This document shows, in pieces, positions 45,330 through 57,281 of a stretch of DNA of 64,000 nt. The position numbers and the translations under genes were made by a program. The DNA lies in assembly GCF_052324685.1 (NCBI RefSeq), contig NC_135218.1, positions 25,175,601 through 25,239,600 on the forward strand, given 5' to 3'. Origin of the DNA: Brachyhypopomus gauderio. Taxonomy: Eukaryota > Chordata > Actinopteri > Gymnotiformes > Hypopomidae. How positions within the stretch are numbered: the stretch's first letter is position 1; each line of letters starts with the position of its first letter. The notes below the pieces were generated by a model, which did no database searches, was not told the DNA's origin, and saw only the letters and a list, made by a program, of their open reading frames with translations.

Positions 45330-47060
45330 CTCATTGGCTTTCTCTTACTTTTCTGCCTGTAATTTAAGAAGGACTTAGCTACTACTTCCTGTTCATCATC
45401 TCCACTGCTCCTCTCAGGAAGTGGGACTTGTTCCATCTCTGCTGTTGCAAGGACTGAAAAAAGAAAAATAATTTTAGAAAATACAATCTATACAGCTATA
45501 TATTACTTTTTATATATATTTCACTATATAAAAAGCACAGCACACACACATTTATGTTTATTTGTGTGAAAGTTGCATTTTGACAGTTTGTCAATGTTTC
45601 TGCAGTATTTTTCTTTATCCAGTACTCTCTCTCTTTTAATGTATTCTTGATGTCATCTGGTGCCAGACATCATGATCCAGCCAGAACAGGCAGAAGGATG
45701 GGACCAGATGGACAAACAGAATGTAGACTGTGTCTACAAAAGGCAGTTATCCACTATGTCCACCTGAATGTTCCATTCTCATATTTACAAAAATCCACTG
45801 GAAATGGTAGTTTAGTGATGCTCTTAAAGCTTTCACCAATCCACCAAGATGGCGGACAGTGGATCCTGCTGAGGTGCTTGTTGAGTGAGAGAACACAGGG
45901 AAGGCTGCACTAAGAGTCTCAACCTTCTCCCGTTGTGTCAGGTCAGGGGCTTGAAGAAATGGCTCCAACACATCCACAAGCTATTTCAGCCGGTATTCCC
46001 CGGGTGTTGAGCACAGCTCTTTATGTCCTTGTGCCTCAAGAAGGATCTGGACAAGTCATAATGTTGAATTCCACCTGACAGATGTTGCTGAGGGAAGACT
46101 ACGGTCAGTACCATACTCTAACCGTAACCCTCAAACGCTTCCTGTAGTCTACAAGAGGAGTAAAGAAGACTACACAATTTACTGACTTTTCCCAGTGGAC
46201 TGTTCAGTATGTTGGTTTCTTTTAGCCCATCTTGAACCACCTGCTGTACAGCATGTGCAAAGCACTGAAGATGCTGTTTTCTGCAGTTAGACTGAACTGA
46301 TGCCAGAACCGTTTGGTGATCACCATTCATTGCCTCCCACATGCTAGGGGTTTCTTCCTCCTCTTCCTCACTCTCAGATTAGGCTACTGATGGGAAACAT
46401 ACTGCGAAGGCCCTTTTCATGTTGGAAGCATTATCACAGATAATGTAATCAAGTTTATGCTTTATGTTAAAGTTATCACAGATCTGTTCAAACTTGTCAG
46501 TGATTCTTTCTCCAGTGTGGGACCCAGAAAGTCTATCGCAGGTTAACAGAACAGACTGTGGCCCAACGCTTGTCTTTTCCAACTACATAAAATGAGCGGT
46601 CACACCTAAAAATACACGCATATTTTTGTCAGTCCAAATGTCCACTGTCACTGATACAGATTCTGCCTTCTCTAAACTTGATGACGACGGTCTCTTCACT
46701 TAACACCAGACTGCTAACATACCTCGTCACTGTTCTCCAACTTACAGGGGAGTATTTATCCTCCACAACAGACATAAAATGTCTAAAATTGGGATTCTCA
46801 ATCAGGGACAAGGGAAGGTTGCAGGAAATTTTAAGATCTTTTATGATTGCCTCTGTATTAGCTTTCTGTCTGAAATGACTCTGGCTAAATAGATGCACGT
46901 TTGTTCTGAGATAAGGACTTCCCGAGCTGGCGTCAGTGTCCACTCCAGAATTTCTTCTGCTAAACCCGTCACAGGGGCATTACAATGGTTAAGCAGCATA
47001 TTAGTGTGTTCTCTGTAACAGACAACAGGATGGTCCACAGGAAGTTTCAACACTTGAGTA
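45330..47060 (-). pseudogene. hAT (ZBED-type) transposase relic
   Basis: Minus-strand fragments in order: LPVDHPVVCYREHTNMLL (about 47050), VVIKFREGRICISDSGHLD-like text (46650), ITDKFEQICDNFNIKHKLDY and CDNASNMKRAFA (46510-46395; the conserved hAT DNASNM box). Then HLQCFAHAVQQVVQDGL (46270-46220; the C-AH-LNL region), and a C-terminal part LTQREKVETLSAAFPVFSHS (45940-45880). Frameshifts and stops occur throughout, and the N-terminal BED finger was not found. Most likely the remains of an autonomous hAT copy. Confidence 0.72.
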
Positions 47061-47309
47061 CTTTCATAAGAACTATATATATAGGAGAGCTGGAAAATGT
47101 TTGTTTAGAGACCTCCACATAAAGCTACAGAGTAGAGTAGTTAGGCTTTTGTTGTGTGTTCTCTCCACAGCACTCTGTGTTTTAACTTGCTTTTAATAAA
47201 AGGTTAAAGACAAGGCTGGTGATGTTTTCTTTTGCATCAACGAACATGCTGCGCTAAGGTGGAAGAGGATGCAAGTGCAAAAAAAACTCTTACATTTCTA
47301 TTAAGGCCA

Positions 47310-47432
47310 TTGATTAAGACGCATATAAAAATGGTTTTCAGTGGAGTTCTTCTACTGTTCTCACTGCTTCAGTTCATCTCCATCTGCATCTCAGCGTTTG
47401 GCTGCAGGGCCACCTGCTGTGATGAGTCCCCG
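47310..47432 (+). pseudogene. Orphan MS4A exon (TM4 exon)
   Basis: MVFSGVLLLFSLLQFIS, then AFGCRATCCDESP, ending exactly at a GTGAGT donor (47433). This matches exon 5 of both MS4A genes ([11 protein letters not shown]...AFACKAT...SEPA), which ends at the same position before GTGGGT/GTGAGT. No other MS4A exon is near it, and the next exon downstream is missing. It is either a relic of a third MS4A copy or a piece of a more divergent family member. The 5' limit is uncertain. Confidence 0.7.
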
Positions 47433-47814
47433 GTGAGTATCCCAGGACAAATGACTTTAATCTTCAATTTGGACATTACAGTACAGGGAACAGTTCATGT
47501 CCATCTACGTTTTTTGTGTTATTGGTGAGGCTTTCAATTTTTTCAGCTCTTTTTTCAAAGTACTTTTCATCCCACATTAACAAAAATAAAATGCGTTATA
47601 GCATGTAGTTTCATAGCATGGGCTCTGAATGTATTAATGTTAATGTACTGTATGTGTGGGTGATTCCCACTTCGAGATGGCCTGCACTGCACCTTTTGTG
47701 GTTTCCTGCTCGAACACATTTGAACGACATCACTTCATCTAACATCAGCAAAAAAGAGTAATGTAATGTGTGACATCTGGTTTCCAGACCAGGAGTTGGA
47801 AAAACACTGATTCC

Positions 47815-47875
47815 AGGTTAGGGTTAAGATTAGGATTAGGGTTGGGTTAGGATAGGATTAGGGTTGAGGTTGAGC
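47815..47875. repeat. Degenerate TTAGGG-like run
   Basis: GGTTAGGGTTAAGATTAGG and variants over about 55 bp, a decayed interstitial telomere-like repeat. Only a few perfect TTAGGG units. Confidence 0.6.
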
Positions 47876-48669
47876 TTGGTTCTAGCTGTTCTGAGGCCTG
47901 CTGTGTCCCCTGACTTGAAGGCCTTGTCCCGGATTCTCAGCAGCCTACACACCTCTGGAGTCATCCACAGCTTCTGGTTGGGGCGTAAAGCACAAATGGT
48001 TTGTGGTGCCCACTGGACATTAACAATAACTCATTTGTCAGTGCGTTTCTCTTTATTTCCAAAATAAAGTATTAATGTTTTGAATGTTGCAAATAAATAA
48101 GGGGAGAAATCAAAATCTTGATAAAACACCAAATTATTGTTTTTCATTAACAATGGCACCAAACATTAAAATAAATAAATAAAATAATAAAAAATTGTAA
48201 TAAATAATAAAATAATGTTTAAATAATAAATAAATACCACCACCATTATTTAAAAAAGATCCGTACAATAACTCACAAATAACAGAAGAACTGCCACACA
48301 GGAGATTCGTATTTTTCCTCGAGCAACCTGGCATTACTTATATCAATTAACATGCTTTACATATTTTATTTTAATTATGTTGTTATTATGATAGAAAATT
48401 ATTATGATGATTTTTCACGAGATTTGGTGCCCTACGTGCAGTGTGCCGCGTGGGCGGAGTGACGCCACTGTAAAGACCCAAATAGCCTTTGTTTGCCAGA
48501 AGGAGGCGCACCGTTTCCCTCTGAAACGGTGAAAAGCAGAACAGCTTCATTTCACCTGGGTTTTACTGTAGAGACCAAAAAGTTCCAAATCCCAACAAGA
48601 AAGCGATGCTTTCTTGAAGAACTATCAAACATTATCAGAACTTTTTGGGTAATAAATTGCAGCAATTAT

Positions 48670-49600
48670 GGGATAAGTTATGATGTTTTCAAATTCAAAA
48701 TCTAAACTTTCAAACCTGCCTTCAATTATTACTGCTCAAGGAACTCAGATAGAACTTGTTCCTACGTATAAATATCTAGGCATTTTACTTGATAGTTCTC
48801 TTTCTTTTACTGCTCAGATTCAGCAACTTGTTAAAAAATTAAAACTCAAGTTAGGTTTTTTCTTTCGAATAAAATCATGTCTCTCTTTTGAATCTAGAAA
48901 GAGACTGGTTTCTGCTACATTTATATCTGTATTAGATTACGGTGATGTTTTGTATATGCACGCCTCTTCTCAAAGCTTACAGTCTCTGGATACTGTCTAT
49001 CACGGAGCTCTGAGGTTCATCACCAATTTTAAATCTCTTACACATCATTGTATGCTGTATGCGCGTGTTGGATGGTCTTCGTTGTATGCTCGTAGAAAAT
49101 ATCATTGGTCTATTTTAGTTTATAAGTCTATTTTAGGTCTACTCCCATCCTACCTTCTGACCTATATCAGTCAAAGGAGTATTGATTCTTACAATCTACG
49201 CTCCCAGAATCTTTTTTTATTGTCTGTTCCTAAAGTTAGAACTGAACTGGGAAAAAAGGCATTTAGGTTTGCAGCTCCATTTACTTGGAATGAGCTACAA
49301 AAAGACTTGAAACTTAAAGATCTGGTTTCTTTGGGCTCTTTTAAGAGGATGTTGAGCAACTTGGAGGTGGATGCTTCTAGTTGCAAATGTTTTGACTGAT
49401 TAATTGATTTGACTTATTGTCTTGATTCTATGTTCTGATGTATTGAAAACTTGTTATTGTCTTTATGTATGATTGTTTTTATTGTAAATTGTGAATGTAC
49501 TGCTGCCTGTCTTGGCCAGGACACTCTTGAAAAAGAGATTTTTAATCTCAATGAGGTTTTTCTGGTTAAATAAAGGTTAAATAAAAAAAAAAATAAAAAT
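48670..49600 (+). mobile_element. 5'-truncated LINE with open C-terminal RT frame
   Basis: A 239-codon frame (48680-49399) carries YKYLGILLDSSLSF, KRLVSATFISVLDYGDVLY and AFRFAAPFTWNELQ, the thumb and C-terminal region of CR1/L2-type RTs. It ends in GGTTAAATAAAGGTTAAATAAAA, a LINE 3' tail. The catalytic core and endonuclease are lost by 5' truncation. Absent from the matching place in copy 1. Confidence 0.82.
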
Positions 49601-49694
49601 AAAAATATGGTGCAGACCCCTACAGTCACCAGTCCACTCACCAGTTTGAGCAATGAGCATGATCGGTCTATCTGATAAGCAGGTCATGAATATC

Positions 49695-50036
49695 TGTTAC
49701 GGTGGGAGGAGGCAGACACGACGAGCGTTTAATATTGACAAACAAACATTTATTCTAAACACAATGAATAAAGTCCAGCGCGGGTAGCGCAAGCACACTA
49801 CATGAAAAACTCACACGGCACGAGCTTTAGACCAAGACGAGCACGAGACATTGCGCGAACACACATTAAATAGACGAACTACACAATCCCCAGTGATCAC
49901 GAGACGAGGCACAGGTGAGACCGATGAACATACCCACGAACGACCCAAACCCACGGAAATACAAACATGGACATAACCAGACGCAGACGACATAAACACA
50001 CGCCCAAAAGGAGGGGTCAGGAGCTGTCCCGTGACG
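49695..50036 (-). mobile_element. Solo LTR with 5-bp TSD (copy i)
   Basis: Minus-strand LTR of 342 bp; ATATC flanks it at 49690-49694 and 50037-50041. The terminal CA on one side has mutated to CG. Same family as 57470-57805 and 58711-59044 (shared ACACACGCCCAAAAGG and CTATTTAATGTG blocks). Confidence 0.88.
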
Positions 50037-50202
50037 ATATCAAATAGGACTTATAGAAGTACATATGAAGACCTGAAATACCTTTCAAATGCCAAATGAA
50101 GACTCAAGTCTTTGAAATCCACCTAAATTTAACCAAATCATGCAGCACTTGTATGAAGAGGTTATATTTCACATTTAATTGTTTTGTCTAGTAATAGAAT
50201 TA

Positions 50203-50206
50203 AATT

Positions 50207-50275
<69 letters not shown>
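50203..50275. repeat. (ATT)n / (AAT)n microsatellite
   Basis: ATT units switch to AAT units, forming an imperfect inverted pair. It is followed (50276-50340) by TTTATTTGTATAGCACCTTTC, an L2-type LINE 3' end for which the microsatellite would be the tail. Confidence 0.92.
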
Positions 50276-50695
50276 CTTTATTTGTATAGCACCTTTCATA
50301 CATACATGCAACTCAAAGTACTTTACAGAATAAATAAAAAGAAACATTAATAGGAAGCAAAGATAAGACAAAAAGAAAATGTTAAAAGAAATTAAAGATA
50401 ATAAAAAGGAAACAAACAATAAAATAATGACAAATTATAAAGTATTTTTTTATTTTGTATGTTATAACATTGTATTGTATTCTTGAGTATTAGTTTCAGG
50501 GTACTTTTGAACTTATTTGTATTCTTTTCTGAGTTGACAACTGTGATGGAAATGTAATATTTTATTATGTGTCATGGATCGCATAAATTAATTTACATAA
50601 TATGTAAATTACTTTAAAAATCTACATTAAAGATTTCAATCAATAACACATTGATTATTGTATGATGCACTTCTCTCTCTCACACACACACACCT

Positions 50696-51055
50696 TTGAA
50701 CCAGGTACTGTATGTGAACACCCTTTGTAAGTTGGAGGCAGACATTCTTGAATGTAGCCTGCCTGTACATAAGAACGTCTTGTTTCTCAACGCGGGATTT
50801 TGTAATATGAGACCGCGAACGCCCCTTTACCAGAATATCTGCGTCAATTGTGGGAAACAACATCTAACGGTTTCTTCGGAACTCTGGATTGTGAGCAACA
50901 GAAGAGAAACTACTTGGGAAAGAACCGATACAAAGCTGCAGTCCGAGAAGAAGAACAATTTCACTGGTATGTTTGATTGGTCTTCAATTTCTTGTGGTAA
51001 ATCCAACGAAAATAACTTTTATCGCATGTTCCGTGTACGTTGTGACCGTCGTTAA
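50696..51055 (+). other. Conserved block upstream of MS4A copy 2, unknown
   Basis: A 119-codon open frame (LYVNTLCKLEADILEC ... RTPLYQNICVNCGKQH ... RVRCDRR) matching 22760-23249. A GTATGT donor follows TTCACTG near 50966. Probably a 5' untranslated exon of the MS4A gene rather than a gene, but no domain is recognised and the frame is longer than chance would favour. Confidence 0.4.
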
Positions 51056-51482
51056 ACCCCCTAAAATTGTTTTGCTGTTTCACATTAAGCGGTAGACTAA
51101 CAGAACTAGAACATATGTCGTCTTATCCGTGTAATATGTGTGGTTGGAAGACTCACGGCAGTGGACAGCTGCACGGGAATCGGAAAAACAGGACATGGGG
51201 AGGTGGGACAAAACAGAAAATATTACAGGAATGGAGAGAAGGTTTACTGCATAATGATTGTTAATATCGCGGTAACTGTGTGAGCGCTGACTTTCATGTA
51301 GTTCATCTCAATCTTTTTCTTTGTATAACGTCTTTAGCAAAGAAGCTGTGAAGAATTCAGCGTCAGTAATTTTATCGCACTGCAATTGGTTAGACGTAAT
51401 GTAACTACAGTTTGCATCGCCTTCTATGTGTTTGTTTAATGGCGTGAAATATTTGTATGTATTGTGTTGTGAATGTGAATAA

Positions 51483-51636
51483 TCGCAATAATAAACTCGA
51501 GGTTCGTGCTATAACGTGTAATATTGACACGCTATAACGTGTAATATTGACACTGCTGTAGCTACTGATCTACGACCGCAGCACAGCAGTGCCAATATTA
51601 CACGTTATAGCACGAACCTCGAGTGTATTATTGCGA
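51483..51636. repeat. Long inverted repeat with a doubled inner word
   Basis: TCGCAATAATAAACTCGAGG and following bases (51483-51530) pair with 51591-51636. The word GCTATAACGTGTAATATTGACAC is repeated in tandem in the left arm (51508 and 51531), so two alternative pairings exist. Probably the end or core of a foldback/MITE; unique to copy 2. Confidence 0.85.
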
Positions 51637-51834
51637 TTATACCACAGTTCCATTATCGCTGTTTATTGAAAGATTTTGAGTTAAAGAGGACGAGAAAATA
51701 CGACCTGTTGGGTTAAAAACACTTCGCCAGTTAAAATAGTCCCATTCAATGGCTCGCTGCTAAACTTACACAACACTGGAACAGCCTTACCCAATAAATA
51801 TTATAGAGGTAAATACACACTTTTGGGTTTACCA

Positions 51835-51902
51835 AAACCGGCTTTTGAAAAAGTGCAGGGGACATGTCCCCCCCCCCCGTCCCCCCCAATTACGTCCGTG
51901 CT
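51835..51902. mobile_element. End of the GCACGGACGTAATT repeat, inverted
   Basis: AAAACCGGCTTTTGAAAAAGTG, a C-tract, then AATTACGTCCGTGC, the reverse of 19164-19255. Lies just upstream of MS4A copy 2's first coding exon. Confidence 0.6.
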
Positions 51903-51968
51903 TGTGGTCCTCTGACAATGTGGTGGTGTGTGGTCTTTCATAGGTGAACAGTGTAACCTGCATTAAAA

Positions 51969-54900
51969 ATGGCCAGCACTTCTATACCAATGCATAACAC
52001 GGGGAATGGCTTCACCATTGTGACTCATGTTATGTCCCAACCAACGGCAACAGCTGAAACAGGACGTGTTGCTGGTTTTGGTCCACTTCAGAAATTTCTG
52101 AAAGCAGAGCCAAAGGCATTAGGAGTAAGTACAGTGTTAATGATTGTTGATTATTGGGAGGAGTGCGGGTGGGGGTGGGGGGGGGGTGGGGGGGGGTGGG
52201 GGGGGGGGGGACCCCCATTGTGATGTCACTTTTTAACTGATTGATGTGATTTCTGTAATGCGCGAGGCCTGAAGCATGATGCCAAGTCGAGAGCATCTTT
52301 GTAGTTTCGCTTTTATTCATCAACACAGTACGGAAATAAAGACTGACAAAGAAAGCTTACAACACACACACTTAAATACACAGACAACACCAGACACAAG
52401 TACAGCATATAATAATAATGAGACAAGTGACACGGACCAGGAAGTTTTGTTAACGGAAGCTGGACACTACCCGATTTGCGTGATACCCGATTTTACTGTC
52501 CATCCATCCATTATCTGAACCGCTTAATCCCGCTAGTCGGGATCACAGGGGGCTGGAGCCAATCCCAACATCTCCGGGCGAAGGCAGGGTACATCATGGG
52601 CAGGTCGCCAGTCCACCACATGGCTAACACACACGCACGCACTCACACCTACGGGCAATTTAGCATGATCAATCAACCTAACACGCATGTCTTTGGACTG
52701 TGGGAGGAAACCGGAGTACCCGGAGGAAACCCACGCAGGCACAGGGAGAACATGCAAACTCTACACAGAGCAGCCCAGACCGAGAATCAAACCCAGACCG
52801 CCTTGCTGTGAGGCGACAGTGCTAACCACCATACCACCGTGCCGCCCTCCCGATTTTACTACTTGCGCTCAAATCTTCACACATAGCAAACACTTGATAG
52901 GTAGTACTTAAAAAATCATTTTAATAGGTGTATGTAGCTATATATATTTGTGTCATTTTGAATGTTTTACTTTGTTTCAACTGTGTCGCAGAGATACAAT
53001 CTTTTTGTTTCAAATTCATGTGTATCCACAGGATAAAAATGCTGTTACTATTATGCTACATAACATTTACAAAAGTAGATTAAGATATCCACTGTTAATT
53101 CTTTAAATGCTTCAAGTTCTGTAGTTTGTAGATTTGTATGCTAATTTATTGGAACTCATGAACTTAAAATAGCAAATGGCAAGTTCACAACGTTAGCTGC
53201 TGTATCCTAAAGATTTTTATATAACCTATCAAAATGCTTTTCTCCACAGACAGTCCAAATAATGATTGGTATGATGACCATGTTGTTTGGTATTGTGCTA
53301 TTAGTCCAGTTTGAAACCATCACTTGCATCTCTGGTGTCACTTTTTGGGGCTCTTTGTTTGTAAGTATTCACATTTTCAACATGGCACAAATAAATATGA
53401 TTAAATAAACACTTTCTGACTGCAATCTTAATCTCAATCTCAATCCCATTCCCTTTTTTGTTCCCTCCCAGTACATCATTGCTGGCTCACTCACTGTTGC
53501 GGCAAGCAACAAACTTCATCGCTGTGTGGTATGAACAATTAACATTTCACTTTTTGCAGGAATTAAAATATTAAAATCAAAGTTTTTTTTACTTGAAAGA
53601 TTTGAAAGCCAGTAATTACAAATGATCTGTTTCACCAGTAATATGCCAAGCCAATAACACTACCTAGTTAGAACATGACCTAAAATAGTAATAAGTTTAA
53701 TAAGATATACGAGCAAAATATGTAAAATATCATCCTAAATATACTTTTAATGACCTTTTACATGTAAGTCATATTGTGTATTACATTTTTCCCCACCTGT
53801 AAAAGTATTTAAAGTTGTTGATAATTGTCTGTTGGCCCCTGTAAAACAGCTTGCTTTACACTGTAATGATTTTGCTTTTATGGTTTTAGGTGAACGGCTC
53901 TTTGGTGCTTAATGTGTTTAGCACCATATGTGCAGGAATAGGCATCATCCTACTTTCCTTAGATTTGGCCTTCGATTTCTTTCATTATTCTCCGTACTAC
54001 TACCAAAATGTAGGTTACAGTTGCACACCTGACAAAACAGTTTGCACATCTGTAATAGATCTGAGTTTTGTTTGACAAACTGCATGTTTTGTATATCACA
54101 ATATTCAATATTCAAACATTTTGCAGGTGAGCAAAGGGATATGTGGTGTGTTGCTGGTGTTCCATGTGCTTCAGTTCATCATCTCCATTTCGAACTCAGC
54201 CTTCGCCTGCAAAGCCACCTGCATATCTGAACCCGCTGTGAGTATTACATAGATAATTGTTTATAAAAGCTATTGCATTATAATGTCACATTATCTGCAT
54301 TTTGTATTTATAAGCATTCACCGTGGGCTGTATAGTGACTCTGCTATATAAACTATACAACATGTGAAGCACTCTGTATTTTTCTGTGCCTCAGGTGAAT
54401 ATTGTCACAGTGGTTCCAAACCCAGAGGAACGTCATCCATTGGTCAATTCCTTCCCTACTGATCAAAGCCAACAGGTAAGAAAATACTGCAGCGTGTGCT
54501 GTAGGATGCCACCTGTGCAACAATTCCAGTCGTGAAATTTCCTTGCTCCTAAATATTTCAAAGTCAACTGTCAGCTGTAGAGTCAATCACTACAGACGTC
54601 CAAACTTCATGTGGCCTTCAGAATAGCTCAAGAACAGTGTGCAGAGAGCTTCATGGAATTGATTTCCATGGTTGAGCAGCTGCATCCAAGCCATACATCA
54701 CCAAGTGCAATTCAAAGCGTCAGATGCAGTGGTGTTAAGCACGCCGGCCCTAGACTCTAGAGCAGTGGAGGCGCGTTCTCTGGAGTGATGAATCACGCTC
54801 CTCCATCTGGAAATCTGATGGACGAGTCTGGGTTCAGCAGTTGCAAGGAGAACGGTACTTGTCTGACTGCATTGTGCCAAGTGTAAAGTTTGGTGGAGGG

Positions 54901-57222
54901 AGATTATGGTGTGGGGTTGTTTTTCAGGAGCTGGGCTTGGCCCCTTAGTTCCAGTGGAAGGAACTCTGAATGCTTCAGCATTCCAAGACATTTTAGACAA
55001 TTCCATGCTCCCAACTATGTGGGAACAGTTTGGAGTTGGCCCCTTCCTCTTCCAACATGACTGTGCACCAGTGCACAAAGCAAGGTCCATAAAGACATGG
55101 ATGGCAGAGTCTGGTGTGGATGAACTTGACTGGCCTGCACAGAGTCCTGACCTCAACCCAATAGTACACCTGTGGGATGAATTAGAGCGGAGACTGAGAG
55201 CCAGGCATTCTCGTCCAACATCAGTATGTGACCTCACAAAAAACCACCATCATATTGAACCCTATGGAATAGGAATGTGATGTCACTTAAACCCATATGT
55301 GATTCAAGCAAGGTGAGTGAATACTCTTAGCAATATAGTGTGTGTGTGTGTTTATATACACACACCAACACACACACACTCACTGACCACTTTGTTAGGT
55401 GCACCTTGCTAGTACCGGGTTGGACCCCCTTTTGTCTTCAGAACTGCCTTAATCCTTCATGGCAGATTCAACAAGGTACTGGAAACATTCCCCAGAGATT
55501 CTGGTCCATATTGACATGATAGCATCACGCACATGCTGCAGATTTGTTGGTTGCACATGTATGATGCGAATCTCCCGTTCCACCACATCCCAAAGGTGCT
55601 CTATTGGATTGAGATCTGGTGAATGTGGAGGCCATTCAAGTACAGTGAACTTATTGTTGTGTTAAAAAAACCAGTCTGAGATGATTCACACTTTATGACA
55701 TGGCGCGTTACCCTGCTGGAAATAGCCATCAGAAGATGGGTACACTGTGGTCATAAAGGGATGGACATGATCAGCAACAATACTCAGGTAGGCTGTGGCA
55801 TTGACACGATGCTCAATAGGTACTAATGGGTCAAAAGTGTGCCAGAAAAATATTCACCACACCATTGCACCACCACCAGCAGCCAGACCTGTTGATACAA
55901 GGCAGGATGGATCCATGCTTTTATGTTGACGCCAAATTCTGACCCTACCATCTGAATGTCGCAGCAGAAATCGAGGCTCATCAGACCAAGCAACATTTTT
56001 CCAATCTTTTGTTGTCCAATTTTGGTGAGCCTGCTCGAATTTCATGTTCTTAGAGAGTAGTGGCACCCGGTGTGTTCTTCTGCTGCTGTAGCCCATCCAT
56101 CTCAAGGCTCGATGTGTTGTGCGTTCAGAGATGCTCTTCAGCATGCCTTGGTTGTAAAGACTGGTTATTTGAGTTACTGTTGCCATTCTATTAGTTTGAA
56201 CCAGTCTGGCCATTTTCTGACATCTAGCATCAACAAGGCTTTTGCGTTCACAGAACTGCCACTCATTTTCTCTTTTTCGGACCATATCTCTGTAAACCTT
56301 TGAGATGGTTGTGCATGGAAATCGCAGTAGATCAGCAGTTTCTGAAATACTAAAATACAGGGCGCGAATTCAGGGCGGTGTTGCAACTTCAGCCAATCAC
56401 CGCAACTTTCCCGCAAATTTGACCAATCACTGATGTCGTATTGATGTGATGTCGACAAACTCCCGCCTTACTTCCGTATATACATTCAAGAGGAGCAGAC
56501 TGAAAGCAGCATGAGCGACGAAAATAACGGCAAAAAGATCGGGAAAAGCAGTATCCCAGTACACTACATGAAAGCGGGGATAAACTGTCCAGATCCGACC
56601 CGCGAATTGATTATCTATGGCCCCCTGGATGATATTTAATTACTATTAGAACCGGCCCACAGGCCACAGCCGCCCGATGGTGTTTTGCACGCACAAACAC
56701 TACATTCCCCACAATGCAACGGTAGCCCGCGAAGTCACTGCAGCGCACGCAAGTGGCGAGGGTCTGAGATAAAGTTTATAAGTTTAAACTTTAAACTGAG
56801 ATAAAGTTTATTTATCTCTGATCCATATCTATGAGTTACTAGTTCGCTCTGGCGCCAACCACTGGCGATCGATCTCGATATAATACTTAATTTGTGTCCA
56901 TTTTACAGGCCGCCTGGTAACAACTTACGTTCGCTAACCCCGCCCCCCCGTCAACAATTAATGTTCGCCACCCCCTCCAGGTTCAAATCTCACTTCAAGC
57001 GATCTTGAAAAGTTGGCAACCCTGAATAAATAGGTAAATAGATAATTAAAATGTACTACTAAATAGAGGAAACCATACAACATTTACTCCCTATTGTAAT
57101 GTACTCACAAAAAAGCAAAAACACACCACAACTTCCATCGCAATTTTTTTGAAAAACACCCGCAACATCAAACATTTTAGCCCGCAACAATCACAAAAAA
57201 GGCCCGCGAAATCCTGGTGGGA

Positions 57223-57281
<59 letters not shown>

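Noticed and set aside
47815..47875. True telomere or chromosome end
   Set aside because: Only a short degenerate TTAGGG-like run, internal to unique and repeated sequence on both sides.
48680..49399. Host protein-coding gene of 239 codons
   Set aside because: Motifs are those of a LINE RT C-terminus and a LINE 3' tail follows.
52498..52848. Functional tRNA gene at the A/B-box sequence
   Set aside because: The boxes belong to a SINE head with a body, a GGAT tail and a target duplication; no complete tRNA fold. The same applies to 61190-61388.
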